In this document: positions 9,184 through 16,110 of the stretch, in pieces
Layout of the letters: every line of letters begins with the position of its first letter
Numbering within the stretch: position 1 is the stretch's first letter
IMG/VR virus record: IMGVR_UViG_3300050121_000051
Location: 1 to 41,391 of that record
Length of the DNA stretch: 41,391 nt
Origin: a virus
Reading direction: 5' to 3' (one strand)
Notes under the pieces: generated by a model
What the model saw: only the letters and a program-made list of their open reading frames with translations
Told to the model about the DNA's origin: nothing
The model's database searches: none
Translations under genes and position numbers: made by a program

Positions 9184-9582
9184 ATGGAGCAGGTACCGGT
9201 AATTGAAACACAGGCACAGGCGGTAGCTACCGCAGTAGCATCGGCCGTTAGAGAAACAGCAGCAGCCGTAGCAGCAGCCGTTAAAGAAACGGCGGTAGCG
9301 GCTGCTATGGTTAAAGAAAATGAAAGTAGTACGGCTGTAACATCCTTTGGTATACTGGATTATAAAATCGTTAATATTCAGAAGCAGCAAAATGCTTTTG
9401 AAGCTACTGTTAATGCTCGTATGGATAAGCAAGAGGATGATAGTAAAGCAAACTTTAAAGAGGTGTTTACTTTACTTAGAAAATTGGCGGAAGGACGTCC
9501 GTCTTGGCTGGTGGCATTCATATTGGCGGCGTTAATGAGTATAAGTACAGGGTTAGCAATCTTTATAATAGTTACAAAATAA
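9184..9582 (+). CDS. Holin-like / membrane-anchored lysis protein
   Basis: 132 residues. The N-terminus (about 10-45) is an Ala/Val-rich helix with two near-identical AVA-ETAA units. The middle is a charged helical segment, and residues of about 107-130 form one clear C-terminal membrane span (WLVAFILAALMS and on) ending VTK. A helical soluble part with a single C-terminal anchor recalls XhlA-type partners of phage holins. It lies between the endolysin and an LL-H type holin, so it is probably part of the lysis cassette. It could equally be an anchor for another lysis factor. Confidence 0.55.
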   Translation: MEQVPVIETQAQAVATAVASAVRETAAAVAAAVKETAVAAAMVKENESSTAVTSFGILDYKIVNIQKQQNAFEATVNARMDKQEDDSKANFKEVFTLLRKLAEGRPSWLVAFILAALMSISTGLAIFIIVTK

Positions 9583-9610
9583 ATATTAAAAACTAAAGGA
9601 GAAAAAAATC

Positions 9611-10045
9611 ATGTTAAACACAATTTTAAACGCATTGGCGACTGCATTTGTAGCCATTCTACTGGCGGTCATATCCTTTGTCGGAGCAAAGACGGTATCT
9701 TTCATCGAGCAGAAAAAAGCGGCCTTACAGGTCAAAATCGGAGCAGATACATACAATAAAAACCTTGCCTTTGCAAAGTCAGCATGGAATATTGTTGATG
9801 AGTATTTCCGCATTACTCCTACGGCTGAGAAAACGCTCGACAGTACCGCAAAAATGTTTACAGATGAAATGAAAAAGTTTGTGCCACAGATTACGGACGC
9901 GGATATTGAGCAATTAAGACAGGCAATCGCAGGGGAAGTTAATCAGGGGAAATTCGTCATAGTAACCGGTTTCACAGCACCGGCAGTCGCGCCCACAGCG
10001 CAGGCCACAGTTCTGGCCGAAACCATTACCACGCCGGCACAGTAA
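9611..10045 (+). CDS. Holin, LL-H type
   Basis: 144 residues preceded by AAAGGAG. Residues of about 5-27 are one membrane span (TAFVAILLAVISFVGA), followed by a basic helix with EQKKAAL, then a soluble helical part containing AKSAWNIVDEYF and a closing segment with ITDADIEQLRQAI. This layout (N-terminal span, long cytoplasmic helix) fits the phage LL-H holin family, which opens the membrane to release the lysozyme. It is the last gene before the strong terminator at 10072-10109. The C-terminal 30 residues are low-complexity Ala/Thr/Pro. Confidence 0.75.
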   Translation: MLNTILNALATAFVAILLAVISFVGAKTVSFIEQKKAALQVKIGADTYNKNLAFAKSAWNIVDEYFRITPTAEKTLDSTAKMFTDEMKKFVPQITDADIEQLRQAIAGEVNQGKFVIVTGFTAPAVAPTAQATVLAETITTPAQ

Positions 10046-10071
10046 TTTCTGACACAAAACACGCCATACTT

Positions 10072-10109
10072 AAAGCCCCGCTTCCGTTTGGAGGTGGGGC
10101 TTATTTTTG
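10072..10109 (+). terminator. Rho-independent terminator of the late operon
   Basis: AAGCCCC at 10073-10079 pairs with GGGGCTT at 10096-10102, with further pairs inside, followed by ATTTTT. It lies 27 bases after the holin stop and ends rightward late transcription before attP. Confidence 0.9.
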
Positions 10110-10116
10110 TTGTAAT

Positions 10117-10149
10117 GTTGTCTACAATGTTGTCTACAAGTTGTCTACA
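10117..10149. repeat. attP left arm: three direct repeats of GTTGTCTACA
   Basis: Exact copies of GTTGTCTACA lie at 10117-10126, 10129-10138 and 10140-10149. Two more lie on the other side of the tRNA-derived core. Spacing of about one helical turn and placement around the core fit arm-type sites bound by the N-terminal domain of a tyrosine integrase. Confidence 0.75.
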
Positions 10150-10218
10150 TCCTGTAAAAAAGTTATGGGGTTAAGAAAATGAGAGCAAAAAGTTAATTAA
10201 ACACGTATTAAATTAAAT

Positions 10219-10260
10219 AGCACGGACAGCCTATCTAAGCCATTCGTGCTATTTTGTTTT
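10219..10260 (+). terminator. Possible weak terminator hairpin
   Basis: AGCACG at 10219-10224 pairs with CGTGCT at 10245-10250 around a 20-base loop, followed by ATTTTGTTTT. The long loop makes it weaker than the one at 10072. It may back up the late terminator or insulate the attachment core. Confidence 0.4.
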
Positions 10261-10306
10261 GGTCCGAGTGGCGGGAGTTGAACCCACGGCCTCTTGAACC
10301 CCATTC
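10260..10306 (-). other. attP: attP core: 3' part of a tRNA-Pro(GGG) gene
   Basis: Read on the minus strand this is the end of a tRNA: anticodon loop ATGGGGT (anticodon GGG), 3' anticodon stem TCAAG, variable loop AGGCC, T arm GTGGG-TTCAACT-CCCGC, acceptor CACTCGG, discriminator A and CCA. The acceptor G72 implies C1, typical of proline tRNA. The 5' half of the tRNA is missing: bases upstream do not form a D arm, and the first anticodon-stem pair fails. This is what an attP core looks like when a phage integrates in a tRNA 3' end and restores it. It lies just beyond the integrase stop and in the same orientation, flanked by arm repeats. Confidence 0.8.
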
Positions 10307-10346
10307 AACTGACTAAGCGCACAATTAAGCCATTTGTTCAATATTT

Positions 10347-10367
10347 GTTGTCTACATGTTATCTACA
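10347..10367. repeat. attP right arm: two repeats overlapping the integrase 3' end
   Basis: GTTGTCTACA at 10347-10356 is identical to the three left-arm copies, and GTTATCTACA at 10358-10367 differs by one base. They overlap the last codons and the stop of the integrase, so the end of the gene doubles as a binding site. Confidence 0.7.
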
Positions 10368-11407
10368 GACTGCCTTAGCTGTTCAATGTCAACGTGAATA
10401 TATGTTTGCAAATCAACATTTGGGTCGTCATGCCCCATTAATTCCATTATGTTTTTTTGACTTGCATGTGAAGCGTGTAATAGGCTTGCAAAGGTGTGAC
10501 GGCACTCATGCGGGTCAAGTTTACGCACATCTTTAATCTGCTCCATTACAGGGGTAAAACAGTTCTCTCTAAAATATTTTGAAGTGTATTTTGAGCCGTC
10601 AACTTTGCATATAATCCTTTGGCCTCCCTTATCAGCCCACAACTTGACGTATGCGGTGATTTTAGAATGAATGGGTACAGTTCTATTCTTTCCTGCTTCA
10701 TTCTTTATACCGCCCGTGAGCGTCCCCTCAACGGCGTTGTAATCTTTTAATGCAAGACCTAAAAATTCTGTTATTCTAAATCCGGTATAACACATCATCA
10801 GAACACAGTCAGCGAACGGTATACCATCGGCAGCAGCTTTCTCTATTAAGTCTATCTCGCCGGATGTAAATGAGGTTTTGATTGATCGCTCAGCTCGCGG
10901 TAACTTTATATATGAACCATAATTTTGTTTGATTATGTCATTCTGCATTGCATATTCGGAAAGCATCACAACTACAGTCTTGATTTTTTCAAGGCTACTG
11001 CGGCTTCTATTTTCTGCTGCCTTATCAATAATAGTCTGATAATCTCCGGCGCGCAGTTCAGAGAATTTTTTAATATATAAAGGCAAAAGGTAATTCCAGC
11101 CTGCTTTATAATTATTAATCGTGTCGTGCGACAGCTTTTCAGAATATTTTAATGCAGACCATTTATCATAAATTTGTTTTAATGTCTCATTTATACGGGA
11201 AGAAACGGGGTCAGTCTCATTTGAATTTAAGGCTTTTACTGCCTCTTTACGAGTTTCAAAATATCCTATGACCTGTTTTTTTTGATGCTTTATGCCCTCA
11301 CTATCTGTTTCCCAGCCAACTGTTATTAGAGCCATAAACGGTTTACGTCTACGACCTGAAAGTTTTGATACTCCACCTGTACCCTTACCACGTTTTAACT
11401 TATGCAT
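10352..11407 (-). CDS. int: Tyrosine site-specific integrase
   Basis: 351 residues, usual length for the family. Residues of about 1-62 are a basic AP2-like arm-binding domain (KPFMALITVGW, VIGYFETRKEA). About 70-165 form the core-binding SAM-like helical domain. The catalytic domain follows: Arg211 in TGFRITE, a beta-hairpin Lys near 240, His300 and Arg303 in HECRH, His326 in MGH, and the nucleophile Tyr336 in QTYIHV. It cuts and rejoins attP and attB for integration, and excision with the excisionase. The attP core lies right after its stop. The start is preceded by AAAGGGTG, and the lipoprotein stop overlaps that site, so the two are in one leftward operon from the CI promoter. Confidence 0.96.
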   Translation of the reverse strand: MHKLKRGKGTGGVSKLSGRRRKPFMALITVGWETDSEGIKHQKKQVIGYFETRKEAVKALNSNETDPVSSRINETLKQIYDKWSALKYSEKLSHDTINNYKAGWNYLLPLYIKKFSELRAGDYQTIIDKAAENRSRSSLEKIKTVVVMLSEYAMQNDIIKQNYGSYIKLPRAERSIKTSFTSGEIDLIEKAAADGIPFADCVLMMCYTGFRITEFLGLALKDYNAVEGTLTGGIKNEAGKNRTVPIHSKITAYVKLWADKGGQRIICKVDGSKYTSKYFRENCFTPVMEQIKDVRKLDPHECRHTFASLLHASHASQKNIMELMGHDDPNVDLQTYIHVDIEQLRQSVDNM

Positions 11408-11411
11408 ATTG

Positions 11412-11687
11412 TCACCCTTTACTCGTATCGTCTATATCCCCATTGCCGCATACTTCGCACAATCGGCTTTTGCCTTTTGCTTTGGCTTGTGAGGGCGTAC
11501 CGCTTAATATAGTTTTTGACCGGCTTAATGTAGAGCAATCTTTATCAACGTGATACACGTGACCTGATGACACCCAATAGACAGTAGTTGTAGCCGTGAT
11601 ATGTACGGGTTGATTTGATTTTGAGCCGCAGGAAGAACCTATAAATATAAAACAACAAATCATTAAGACGGATAATGTTTTTTTCAT
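11412..11687 (-). CDS. Small lipoprotein, possible superinfection exclusion factor
   Basis: 91 residues from the ATG at 11687, chosen because AAGGAGG lies 9 bases upstream. A longer in-frame start (11708) would put a charged tail before the signal. MKKTLSVLMICCFIFIGSSC is a lipoprotein signal with the lipobox Cys near residue 20. The mature part has a module with VYWVSSGHVYH, DKDC, a spacer and SRLCEVC, a short Cys/His domain common in Firmicutes proteins and possibly metal binding. It sits between int and the repressor and should be expressed in the lysogen. In this position Streptococcus phage TP-J34 carries the exclusion lipoprotein Ltp; a shared role is only inferred. Confidence 0.7.
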   Translation of the reverse strand: MKKTLSVLMICCFIFIGSSCGSKSNQPVHITATTTVYWVSSGHVYHVDKDCSTLSRSKTILSGTPSQAKAKGKSRLCEVCGNGDIDDTSKG

Positions 11688-11691
11688 TATT

Positions 11692-11961
11692 TTATTCCTC
11701 CTTGCCAATTCCCGATAGCATTAATCCTATAAACAATAATATAGTATCTCCAACAAGATATAAAACATACCAATCTAAAAAACCGTGTTGAACTATGCGA
11801 ATAATAAGAAGAACGAAATCAGGTACAAACATTGAAGAAACGAGATAACCCCAAAATCCAATTAAATTAACCCATAAAGCAAAGGATAAAAAATATAAGG
11901 GCACTCCAATTAATATAGATGCTACAAAAATAATGATGCCTAAAACCCGTAACGCTTTCAT
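11692..11961 (-). CDS. Small membrane protein in the lysogeny operon
   Basis: 89 residues with AAGGAGG before the ATG. It has two or three hydrophobic spans (about 6-28, 31-55 and 67-84) and few charges, ending GIGKEE. No family recognised. It is co-directional with and 4 bases or so from both neighbours, so it is made in the lysogen. With the lipoprotein and the next membrane protein it may alter the host envelope. Confidence 0.7.
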   Translation of the reverse strand: MKALRVLGIIIFVASILIGVPLYFLSFALWVNLIGFWGYLVSSMFVPDFVLLIIRIVQHGFLDWYVLYLVGDTILLFIGLMLSGIGKEE

Positions 11962-11963
11962 TT

Positions 11964-12254
11964 CTACACCTCCTTAGTTGTTTTCCTGTTTTTGATTTTA
12001 AAAGTAATAAATTCAATAATACAAATTATTATGCTGGCAATTAAGTATGACGGTATTGATACAAAATTTAAAAAGTAAATGTAAACGGACATCAAACCGA
12101 GAAAAATTACAGCGGCAATAGGGTACAGGAGCACGTGAGGAATTTTGTTTTTAAAAATTTTACGCAAAAGAAACGAGAAAAGCCAAATTAATAACCACGA
12201 AATTAATAATGAACCTGCTAAACCCCCAATTAAGAATGCTGTGTAATTTGTCAT
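11964..12254 (-). CDS. Small membrane protein in the lysogeny operon
   Basis: 96 residues. Spans lie at about 5-31, 42-65 and 68-86, with a basic loop LLRKIFKNKIPH and a basic tail KIKNRKTTKEV. The site before the ATG is a weak GGAAG (minus strand). Not recognised. First gene after the repressor in the leftward operon, and probably a partner of the membrane protein that follows it. Confidence 0.65.
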   Translation of the reverse strand: MTNYTAFLIGGLAGSLLISWLLIWLFSFLLRKIFKNKIPHVLLYPIAAVIFLGLMSVYIYFLNFVSIPSYLIASIIICIIEFITFKIKNRKTTKEV

Positions 12255-12310
12255 ATTGACACTTCCTTCTATATATTACCCTTTCGGGAAATACGCAAAT
12301 AAATCAATAA

Positions 12311-12667
12311 TTATGCCAGTTCTCCCCCCGCCGCCGCGATTGTGTTTTTTAAAGCGTTATACCTTGCAAGCATTAATAGCTCTTCTCTATTTTCGTTACT
12401 ACATAATTTATAGCATCCAATCAATTCTTCTATATCAATTTCGAGAGATAACTCTTGAGGCTGATTTTTTGTGTCCTTTCCTGAAAGAACGTCCAATGAA
12501 ATACTTAATGCGTCCGCAATCAACTTTGCATTTGAGAGTGCAGGGCTTTTAGAGCCTTTTATATAGTTTGACATTAAAGATGTAGGAATGTTTGTCATCC
12601 TGCATAAATCGGCTTGCGTCAAATCTTTTTCGGCCATTATAATTCTTAATATTTCTTTAAATTCCAT
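12311..12667 (-). CDS. CI-type lysogeny repressor (XRE family)
   Basis: 118 residues. An N-terminal helix-turn-helix of the Cro/CI type covers about 5-60 (LTQADLCRMTNIPTSLMSNYI, then SPALSNAKLIADALSISLDVLSG). The C-terminus is a short helical tail (LEIDIEELIGCY, NREELLMLARYNALK) and lacks the LexA-type Ser/Lys protease domain, so induction should not be by self-cleavage. Divergent from the Cro-like gene across a 131-base operator region with two good promoters and three related repeats. It is likely to hold down the rightward early promoter. Confidence 0.9.
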   Translation of the reverse strand: MEFKEILRIIMAEKDLTQADLCRMTNIPTSLMSNYIKGSKSPALSNAKLIADALSISLDVLSGKDTKNQPQELSLEIDIEELIGCYKLCSNENREELLMLARYNALKNTIAAAGGELA

Positions 12668-12701
12668 ATCAATCTCCCTCTACATTTTATTTGATAAAAT
12701 A

Positions 12702-12730
12702 ATACTAACATAAGTTAATAAAAAATGCAA
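12702..12730 (-). promoter_or_regulatory. Leftward promoter for repressor and integrase operon
   Basis: On the minus strand, TTGCAT (12725-12730) and TAGTAT (12702-12707) are separated by 17 bases, about 35 bases before the repressor ATG. An operator-like repeat covers its -10 box, which suggests autoregulation. Confidence 0.75.
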
Positions 12731-12737
12731 TACCCTA

Positions 12738-12766
12738 TTGACATTACTAACAAATGATATTATACT
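12738..12766 (+). promoter_or_regulatory. Rightward early promoter
   Basis: TTGACA at 12738-12743 and TATACT at 12761-12766 with 17 bases between: a near-consensus vegetative promoter. An operator-like repeat fills the spacer and another starts at the -10 box. It should drive the Cro-like gene and the long early operon. Confidence 0.85.
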
Positions 12767-12798
12767 TACTAACATAAGATAGTAAAGGAGGTTTATGA

Positions 12799-13011
12799 AT
12801 GCTTTATAACGTAAAAGCCGAGATGTCGAGAAACGATAAGACGAATGCAGAAATGGCAAGATTTCTCGGCATGTCCGAAACGTCTTTTAGTTTTAAACTC
12901 AATGAAAAGCGTGAGTTTACACTAAGCGAAGCCCGCAAAATGGCAGAGATGTTTAAAGTGTCAGTTGATTATGTAGCGGGCTTTAAGCAAGACACTGCAA
13001 CCAACGCATGA
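12799..13011 (+). CDS. Cro-like regulator (XRE family)
   Basis: 70 residues, nearly all one helix-turn-helix domain: KTNAEMARFLGMSETSFSFKLN, then FTLSEARKMAEMFKVSVDYV. The start at 12799 fits AAGGAGG 7 bases upstream; an earlier ATG runs into a stop after four codons. First gene of the rightward early operon, divergent from the repressor, so it is expected to turn down the repressor promoter during lytic growth. Confidence 0.85.
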   Translation: MLYNVKAEMSRNDKTNAEMARFLGMSETSFSFKLNEKREFTLSEARKMAEMFKVSVDYVAGFKQDTATNA

Positions 13012-13115
13012 TACATAAACAAAAACCGCCCAGCTACCACTGAACGGTTAATGAAAGAGATTTATTCCTTTCATTATAACATTATACATATTAAAAGAAA
13101 AGAGGTTTATTAAAA
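13012..13115. other. Leader gap with hairpins before rha
   Basis: 104 bases without a gene. AACCG-CC-CAG pairs with CTG-AA-CGGTT (13024-13049), followed by GAAAG...CTTTC (13053-13072). There is no T-run after the hairpin on the plus strand; on the minus strand it is followed by TTTTTGTTT. It may attenuate or antiterminate between the cro-like gene and rha. Confidence 0.4.
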
Positions 13116-13763
13116 ATGCAATCTTTAGTTTTTGAAAAGCAGGACAAGCCAATGACCGACAGCCTGAAAGTGGCTGAGTATTTTGGGAAAGAACACAAGC
13201 GCGTATTGCAGGATGTCAGAGAGCTTGAATGTTCAGAGGAATTTCGAGAGCACGGTTTCGTGCCTTCCAATTATTTGAGCGAACAGAGACACAAGGTTTT
13301 TAAATTCAACATAAGTTTTGACGGTTTTATGTTCTTGGCAATGGGCTATCGTGGGAAGAAAGCGGCGGCACTCAAAGAAGCTTACATTAAAGAGTTTAAC
13401 CACATGGCCGACTTCATTCATCAACTCGATACCGCCCGCCTTGAATTCCACGACTTAGCCGATGCAATAAAAGAAGCCCATAAAGACGCTTATCACAATT
13501 ATCACTTCTCCAACGAGTTAGATTTGATAAACCGCATTGTCCTCGGAACGTCAACGCGCAAATTTAAAAAGGAACACGGAATTGAAGCAAACACCATCAG
13601 GCCAGAACTGACACCCGATCAACTTTCAGGAGTGATTAAATTACAAAGGCTTGACATTGGATTGCTTATAACTACTCCGGAATACGAAGATCGCAAGCAG
13701 ATATTGAGTAAATATTATGGGCGTATCCGGCAATTATCGCTAAAAGAGGGAATTTCCTCATGA
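13116..13763 (+). CDS. rha: Rha-family phage regulatory protein
   Basis: 215 residues with GAGG before the ATG. The N-terminal 90 residues match the Rha (pRha) domain: SLKVAEYFGKEHKRVLQDVRE, then NISFDGFMFLAMGYRGKKAAALKEAYI. The C-terminal half is a helical domain (FHDLADAIKEAHKDAYH) and ends with a basic segment. Rha proteins are common early phage regulators that influence the lysis/lysogeny choice and growth in particular hosts. It is preceded by a 100-base hairpin leader, and the excisionase-like gene overlaps its stop (ATGA). Confidence 0.88.
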   Translation: MQSLVFEKQDKPMTDSLKVAEYFGKEHKRVLQDVRELECSEEFREHGFVPSNYLSEQRHKVFKFNISFDGFMFLAMGYRGKKAAALKEAYIKEFNHMADFIHQLDTARLEFHDLADAIKEAHKDAYHNYHFSNELDLINRIVLGTSTRKFKKEHGIEANTIRPELTPDQLSGVIKLQRLDIGLLITTPEYEDRKQILSKYYGRIRQLSLKEGISS

Positions 13764-13966
13764 AAGAAACAATCGGAGTGTGTGAGGCTGCAAAACGGCT
13801 CAACATGAAACCTCTGAATTTAGAGGGGGCAATCGAAAAGGGGCTTATGCCGTTTTTGAACGCCGTTATTGTGCCATGCGAAAAATCTAACCGCTACATA
13901 ATACCGCGTGAAAGGTTTGAACGGTGGATAAGCGGTCGGGACCTATTGCCGGTCAGGATGGTATAG
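13760..13966 (+). CDS. Excisionase-like small DNA-binding protein
   Basis: 68 residues overlapping the rha stop by ATGA. TIGVCEAAKRLNMKPLNLEGAIEKG looks like the winged-helix start of an excisionase/MerR-type domain, with IIPRERFERWISGRD as its end. Such proteins bend attP DNA to favour excision or act as small regulators. Its place in the early operon, opposite to int, suits an excisionase, but binding specificity cannot be read. Confidence 0.6.
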   Translation: MKETIGVCEAAKRLNMKPLNLEGAIEKGLMPFLNAVIVPCEKSNRYIIPRERFERWISGRDLLPVRMV

Positions 13967-14001
13967 GACAAGCAGAAAAAAATTGAAAGGATGATTTTAA
14001 A

Positions 14002-14202
14002 GTGTCAAGTGAAAGATCAGACTCCGCATCAGGAGGAATAGGATTTTCTGGATTGCTATTTATAGTGTTTTTTATTTTAAAACTTTGCAAAGTTATCGCT
14101 TGGTCGTGGTGGTGGGTAACTGCTCCGCTATGGTTACCGGCCGCAATTTGTTTGTTAGTAATTTTAATACTCGGGATAATTGCGACCGCTGTGAAAGATT
14201 AA
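14002..14202 (+). CDS. Small membrane protein with W-rich span
   Basis: 66 residues from a GTG, after AAAGGATG. Ser-rich start, then two spans (about 14-30 and 42-63) with the phrase WSWWWVTAPLWLP between them. This W-rich phrase recurs in small prophage-encoded membrane proteins. Function unknown; possibly lysis timing or exclusion. Confidence 0.65.
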   Translation: MSSERSDSASGGIGFSGLLFIVFFILKLCKVIAWSWWWVTAPLWLPAAICLLVILILGIIATAVKD

Positions 14203-14228
14203 AAAGCAATTTGAAAGGACTGAGTGAA

Positions 14229-14414
14229 TTGTATGGTTGCTGCCATTTATGTAACGAGCGTGAAATTGGTTGCCATACTGCATGTAAAAAATACTTAGCT
14301 GAATGTGAGTTCAATAATTTGTTGAAATTAGAACCTTTTATTAGGGAGTGGAGCAACCCAAACCATAGTGGAAATAAATTGATGCGCCGCACAATGTCAG
14401 CGGCGAGAATATGA
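14229..14414 (+). CDS. Small Cys-rich protein
   Basis: 61 residues from a TTG at 14229, preceded by GAAAGGA with 9-base spacing. An open frame reaches back to 14085, but that part only overlaps the membrane protein gene. MYGCCHLCNEREIGCHTACKKY shows C-x2-C and GCH-x3-C, the signature of a widespread family of tiny phage proteins with a probable zinc knuckle. Role unknown. Confidence 0.65.
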   Translation: MYGCCHLCNEREIGCHTACKKYLAECEFNNLLKLEPFIREWSNPNHSGNKLMRRTMSAARI

Positions 14415-14427
14415 AAGGATGATGAAA

Positions 14428-14748
14428 ATGTTTGAAAAAATCGGAGAGTATTTAGAAAGCAAATATACTGCGCAGCCCGCAAAACCTGACGACAATGATT
14501 TTGAGGGAGAGTTTGAACCGATGGATACAGCTAAGTTGCCGCATTTAACCTCTGATAATAGCCATTACATATCAGGACGGTCGGTTCAAGTAATAATTCG
14601 TGAACTAAAAGAGCGGCTCAACGCGGTACAGGTTAATCGGTGTGCGGGTGAATCGATGGGGTATCAAGGGTCGGATGCATTAAACGGTTACATAATGCGT
14701 GAGATAGAGATTGGGGCGGCACTGAGGGAATTGGAGTGTAAGCCATGA
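14428..14748 (+). CDS. Hypothetical early protein
   Basis: 106 residues. The start at 14428 is chosen because AAAGGA lies 8 bases before it; two ATG codons just upstream overlap that site. Acidic N-terminal third, then a helical part with SGRSVQVIIRELKERLNAV. Not recognised. Followed by a 25-residue peptide gene that overlaps by ATGA. Confidence 0.55.
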   Translation: MFEKIGEYLESKYTAQPAKPDDNDFEGEFEPMDTAKLPHLTSDNSHYISGRSVQVIIRELKERLNAVQVNRCAGESMGYQGSDALNGYIMREIEIGAALRELECKP

Positions 14749-14822
14749 CCGCCGCCGTTATCTTAATTGCGATAATCTATTGCTGCGTACTCGCAGTCAT
14801 CGGTTATTTCGTATGCAAATAA
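14745..14822 (+). CDS. 25-residue membrane peptide
   Basis: Starts within the previous stop (ATGA). The sequence MTAAVILIAIIYCCVLAVIG is a single membrane span ending YFVCK. Translational coupling with the previous gene is likely. Too short to assign. Confidence 0.5.
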   Translation: MTAAVILIAIIYCCVLAVIGYFVCK

Positions 14823-14919
14823 AAAGCCGCACAAACCCTGCAAAGGTTCGTACGGCGCACAAGAAAAATACCTGTTTATATTTTAAGCCTTTATAAGGCA
14901 GAAAGCAAGGAAAATTAAA
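14823..14919. other. Intergenic hairpins
   Basis: 97 bases without a gene. GCCG...CGGC (about 14826-14856) encloses ACC/GGT, and GCCTT-TAT-AAGGC lies at 14888-14900, just before the next ribosome site. No T-run, so probably a stable spacer or processing site. Confidence 0.35.
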
Positions 14920-15633
14920 ATGTTAGAAAAAGATGTAAAAGTAGGCGATAGGGTTGTGCCTTTTAGAAAAACAGTGGCGATTGGCATAAACGGATTGTAT
15001 TCTTGGGACGACTGGAACAATAGATTTAGTGAATTTTTTGAAAAGAATGGTTATGTAACAATATCCGAAATTTCCGGAAATCTTATTTGGATAGAAGAAA
15101 CGGCAGGCTGTTTCAATATTTCGGACGTTGAACCCTACGAACCTGCCAAAGACAACAACTCCAAGCACCCTCTTATTCGTCACACAACAATTCAAGGCAA
15201 CCGCCTTATTATGACTTTGCGTGATGGCAGAATAGGCGAGGCAATGCGTGACCCCTCAGAACCTTGGGACGACCTCAAAGCTAATGTGATAGCGCTTGCT
15301 CGGGCTTTAGGGCAAGAGGTGGATGATATTGAGATTGTTATTAACCCTCAACCTAAGACACAGGACAAGCCCACAGAGGACACGTTTGAGGTGGGGGAGA
15401 CGGTGAGGGTTAGGGCAGATTTAACAGCGGGTAAAAGTTATAACAATATACTTCTGTTTTATGGTAGTATGTCAGATTTAAAGGGCAAGGAAGGTAAAAT
15501 AACAGCTGACTTAAACGACGGATGCTACGTGGTGTTTGGATTTAGTTGGGATGTTTCCATGCTCGAAAAAGTCCCCCAGCCCACAAAGCACGAGGTTATC
15601 ATTGACGGCAAAGAATGGATGCCCAAGCCATGA
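14920..15633 (+). CDS. Hypothetical protein with two SH3/KOW-like segments
   Basis: 237 residues. The N-terminus KVGDRVVPF and the later VGETVRVRADL...LKGKEGKITA look like small beta-barrel (KOW/SH3-like) starts. The middle contains IRHTTIQGNRLIMTLRDG and an acidic helix. Such barrels often bind nucleic acid or protein. The phrase DGKEWMPKP closes it. Overlaps the next gene by ATGA. No precise function. Confidence 0.55.
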   Translation: MLEKDVKVGDRVVPFRKTVAIGINGLYSWDDWNNRFSEFFEKNGYVTISEISGNLIWIEETAGCFNISDVEPYEPAKDNNSKHPLIRHTTIQGNRLIMTLRDGRIGEAMRDPSEPWDDLKANVIALARALGQEVDDIEIVINPQPKTQDKPTEDTFEVGETVRVRADLTAGKSYNNILLFYGSMSDLKGKEGKITADLNDGCYVVFGFSWDVSMLEKVPQPTKHEVIIDGKEWMPKP

Positions 15634-15890
15634 CAGATATTGATGCATACAACGACTTCCAATTGTCAAAACATGAGCAACGGTTTTTAGAACCTGAACC
15701 TGATAAATGCCTGTACGGTTTTTACATAGGCGACAGGGTGGAAATCACTAACCCGTTTATGAGCATGTGGCCGGATGTTGACCACGTAGAAAAGTTTGGA
15801 GATGTTATTGGATTTGACAGGGAATATATTGAAGTCCGGCATGGGAGCCGAATAGACAAATTTTATCATGAAGATTTGAGGAAGGTGTGA
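15630..15890 (+). CDS. Hypothetical protein with SH3-like barrel
   Basis: 86 residues from the ATG overlapping the previous stop. Residues of about 29-86 (YGFYIGDRVEITNPF, FGDVIGFDREYIEV) look like a single small beta-barrel related to those of the preceding gene. Unknown role. Confidence 0.55.
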   Translation: MTDIDAYNDFQLSKHEQRFLEPEPDKCLYGFYIGDRVEITNPFMSMWPDVDHVEKFGDVIGFDREYIEVRHGSRIDKFYHEDLRKV

Positions 15891-15891
15891 A

Positions 15892-16110
15892 ATGGCTAAG
15901 AACGGCGTTGACTATTACACAGATGGCACAGCAACCGTCACAGTGCATTTCCCAGAGGATAAGACGGTATGCCAATATTGTCCCTACTGTAGAAATGAGG
16001 ACAGCCTGAAGCGCTGGAAGTGCCTACTGACAGATGAATATGTTTTATACCCGTTTGTGAGCGTGGGGAATAAATGTCCTATTATTTTTGAGGAGGTGAA
16101 AAAAGAGTGA
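15892..16110 (+). CDS. Small zinc-binding protein
   Basis: 72 residues. Cys at CQYCPYC and RWKC give a likely zinc site; a fourth or fifth Cys lies in NKCPI. A well-known kind of small conserved phage protein without an assigned role. Its stop overlaps the GTG start of the HNH endonuclease. Confidence 0.6.
   Translation: MAKNGVDYYTDGTATVTVHFPEDKTVCQYCPYCRNEDSLKRWKCLLTDEYVLYPFVSVGNKCPIIFEEVKKE

Larger units (their letters stand above)
12701..12785. repeat. Three operator-like repeats of the CI/Cro switch
   Basis: Copies built on TACTAACATAAG lie at 12703-12714 (with TAACATAAGTTA as an inverted repeat), 12745-12761 (TACTAACAAATGATATT) and 12767-12783 (inside the palindrome TTACTA-N8-TAGTAA). 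The first overlaps the leftward -10 box and the other two overlap or follow the rightward promoter, the expected layout for repressor and Cro binding. Confidence 0.75.

Noticed and set aside
10117-10367. CRISPR-like array of short repeats
   Set aside because: The repeats are only 10 bases, without equal spacers, and flank a tRNA core beside an integrase: arm sites explain them.
14085-14228. Longer start for the Cys-rich gene at 14229
   Set aside because: The extra part is read from the membrane protein gene in another frame and has no ribosome site; the conserved Cys part begins after 14229.
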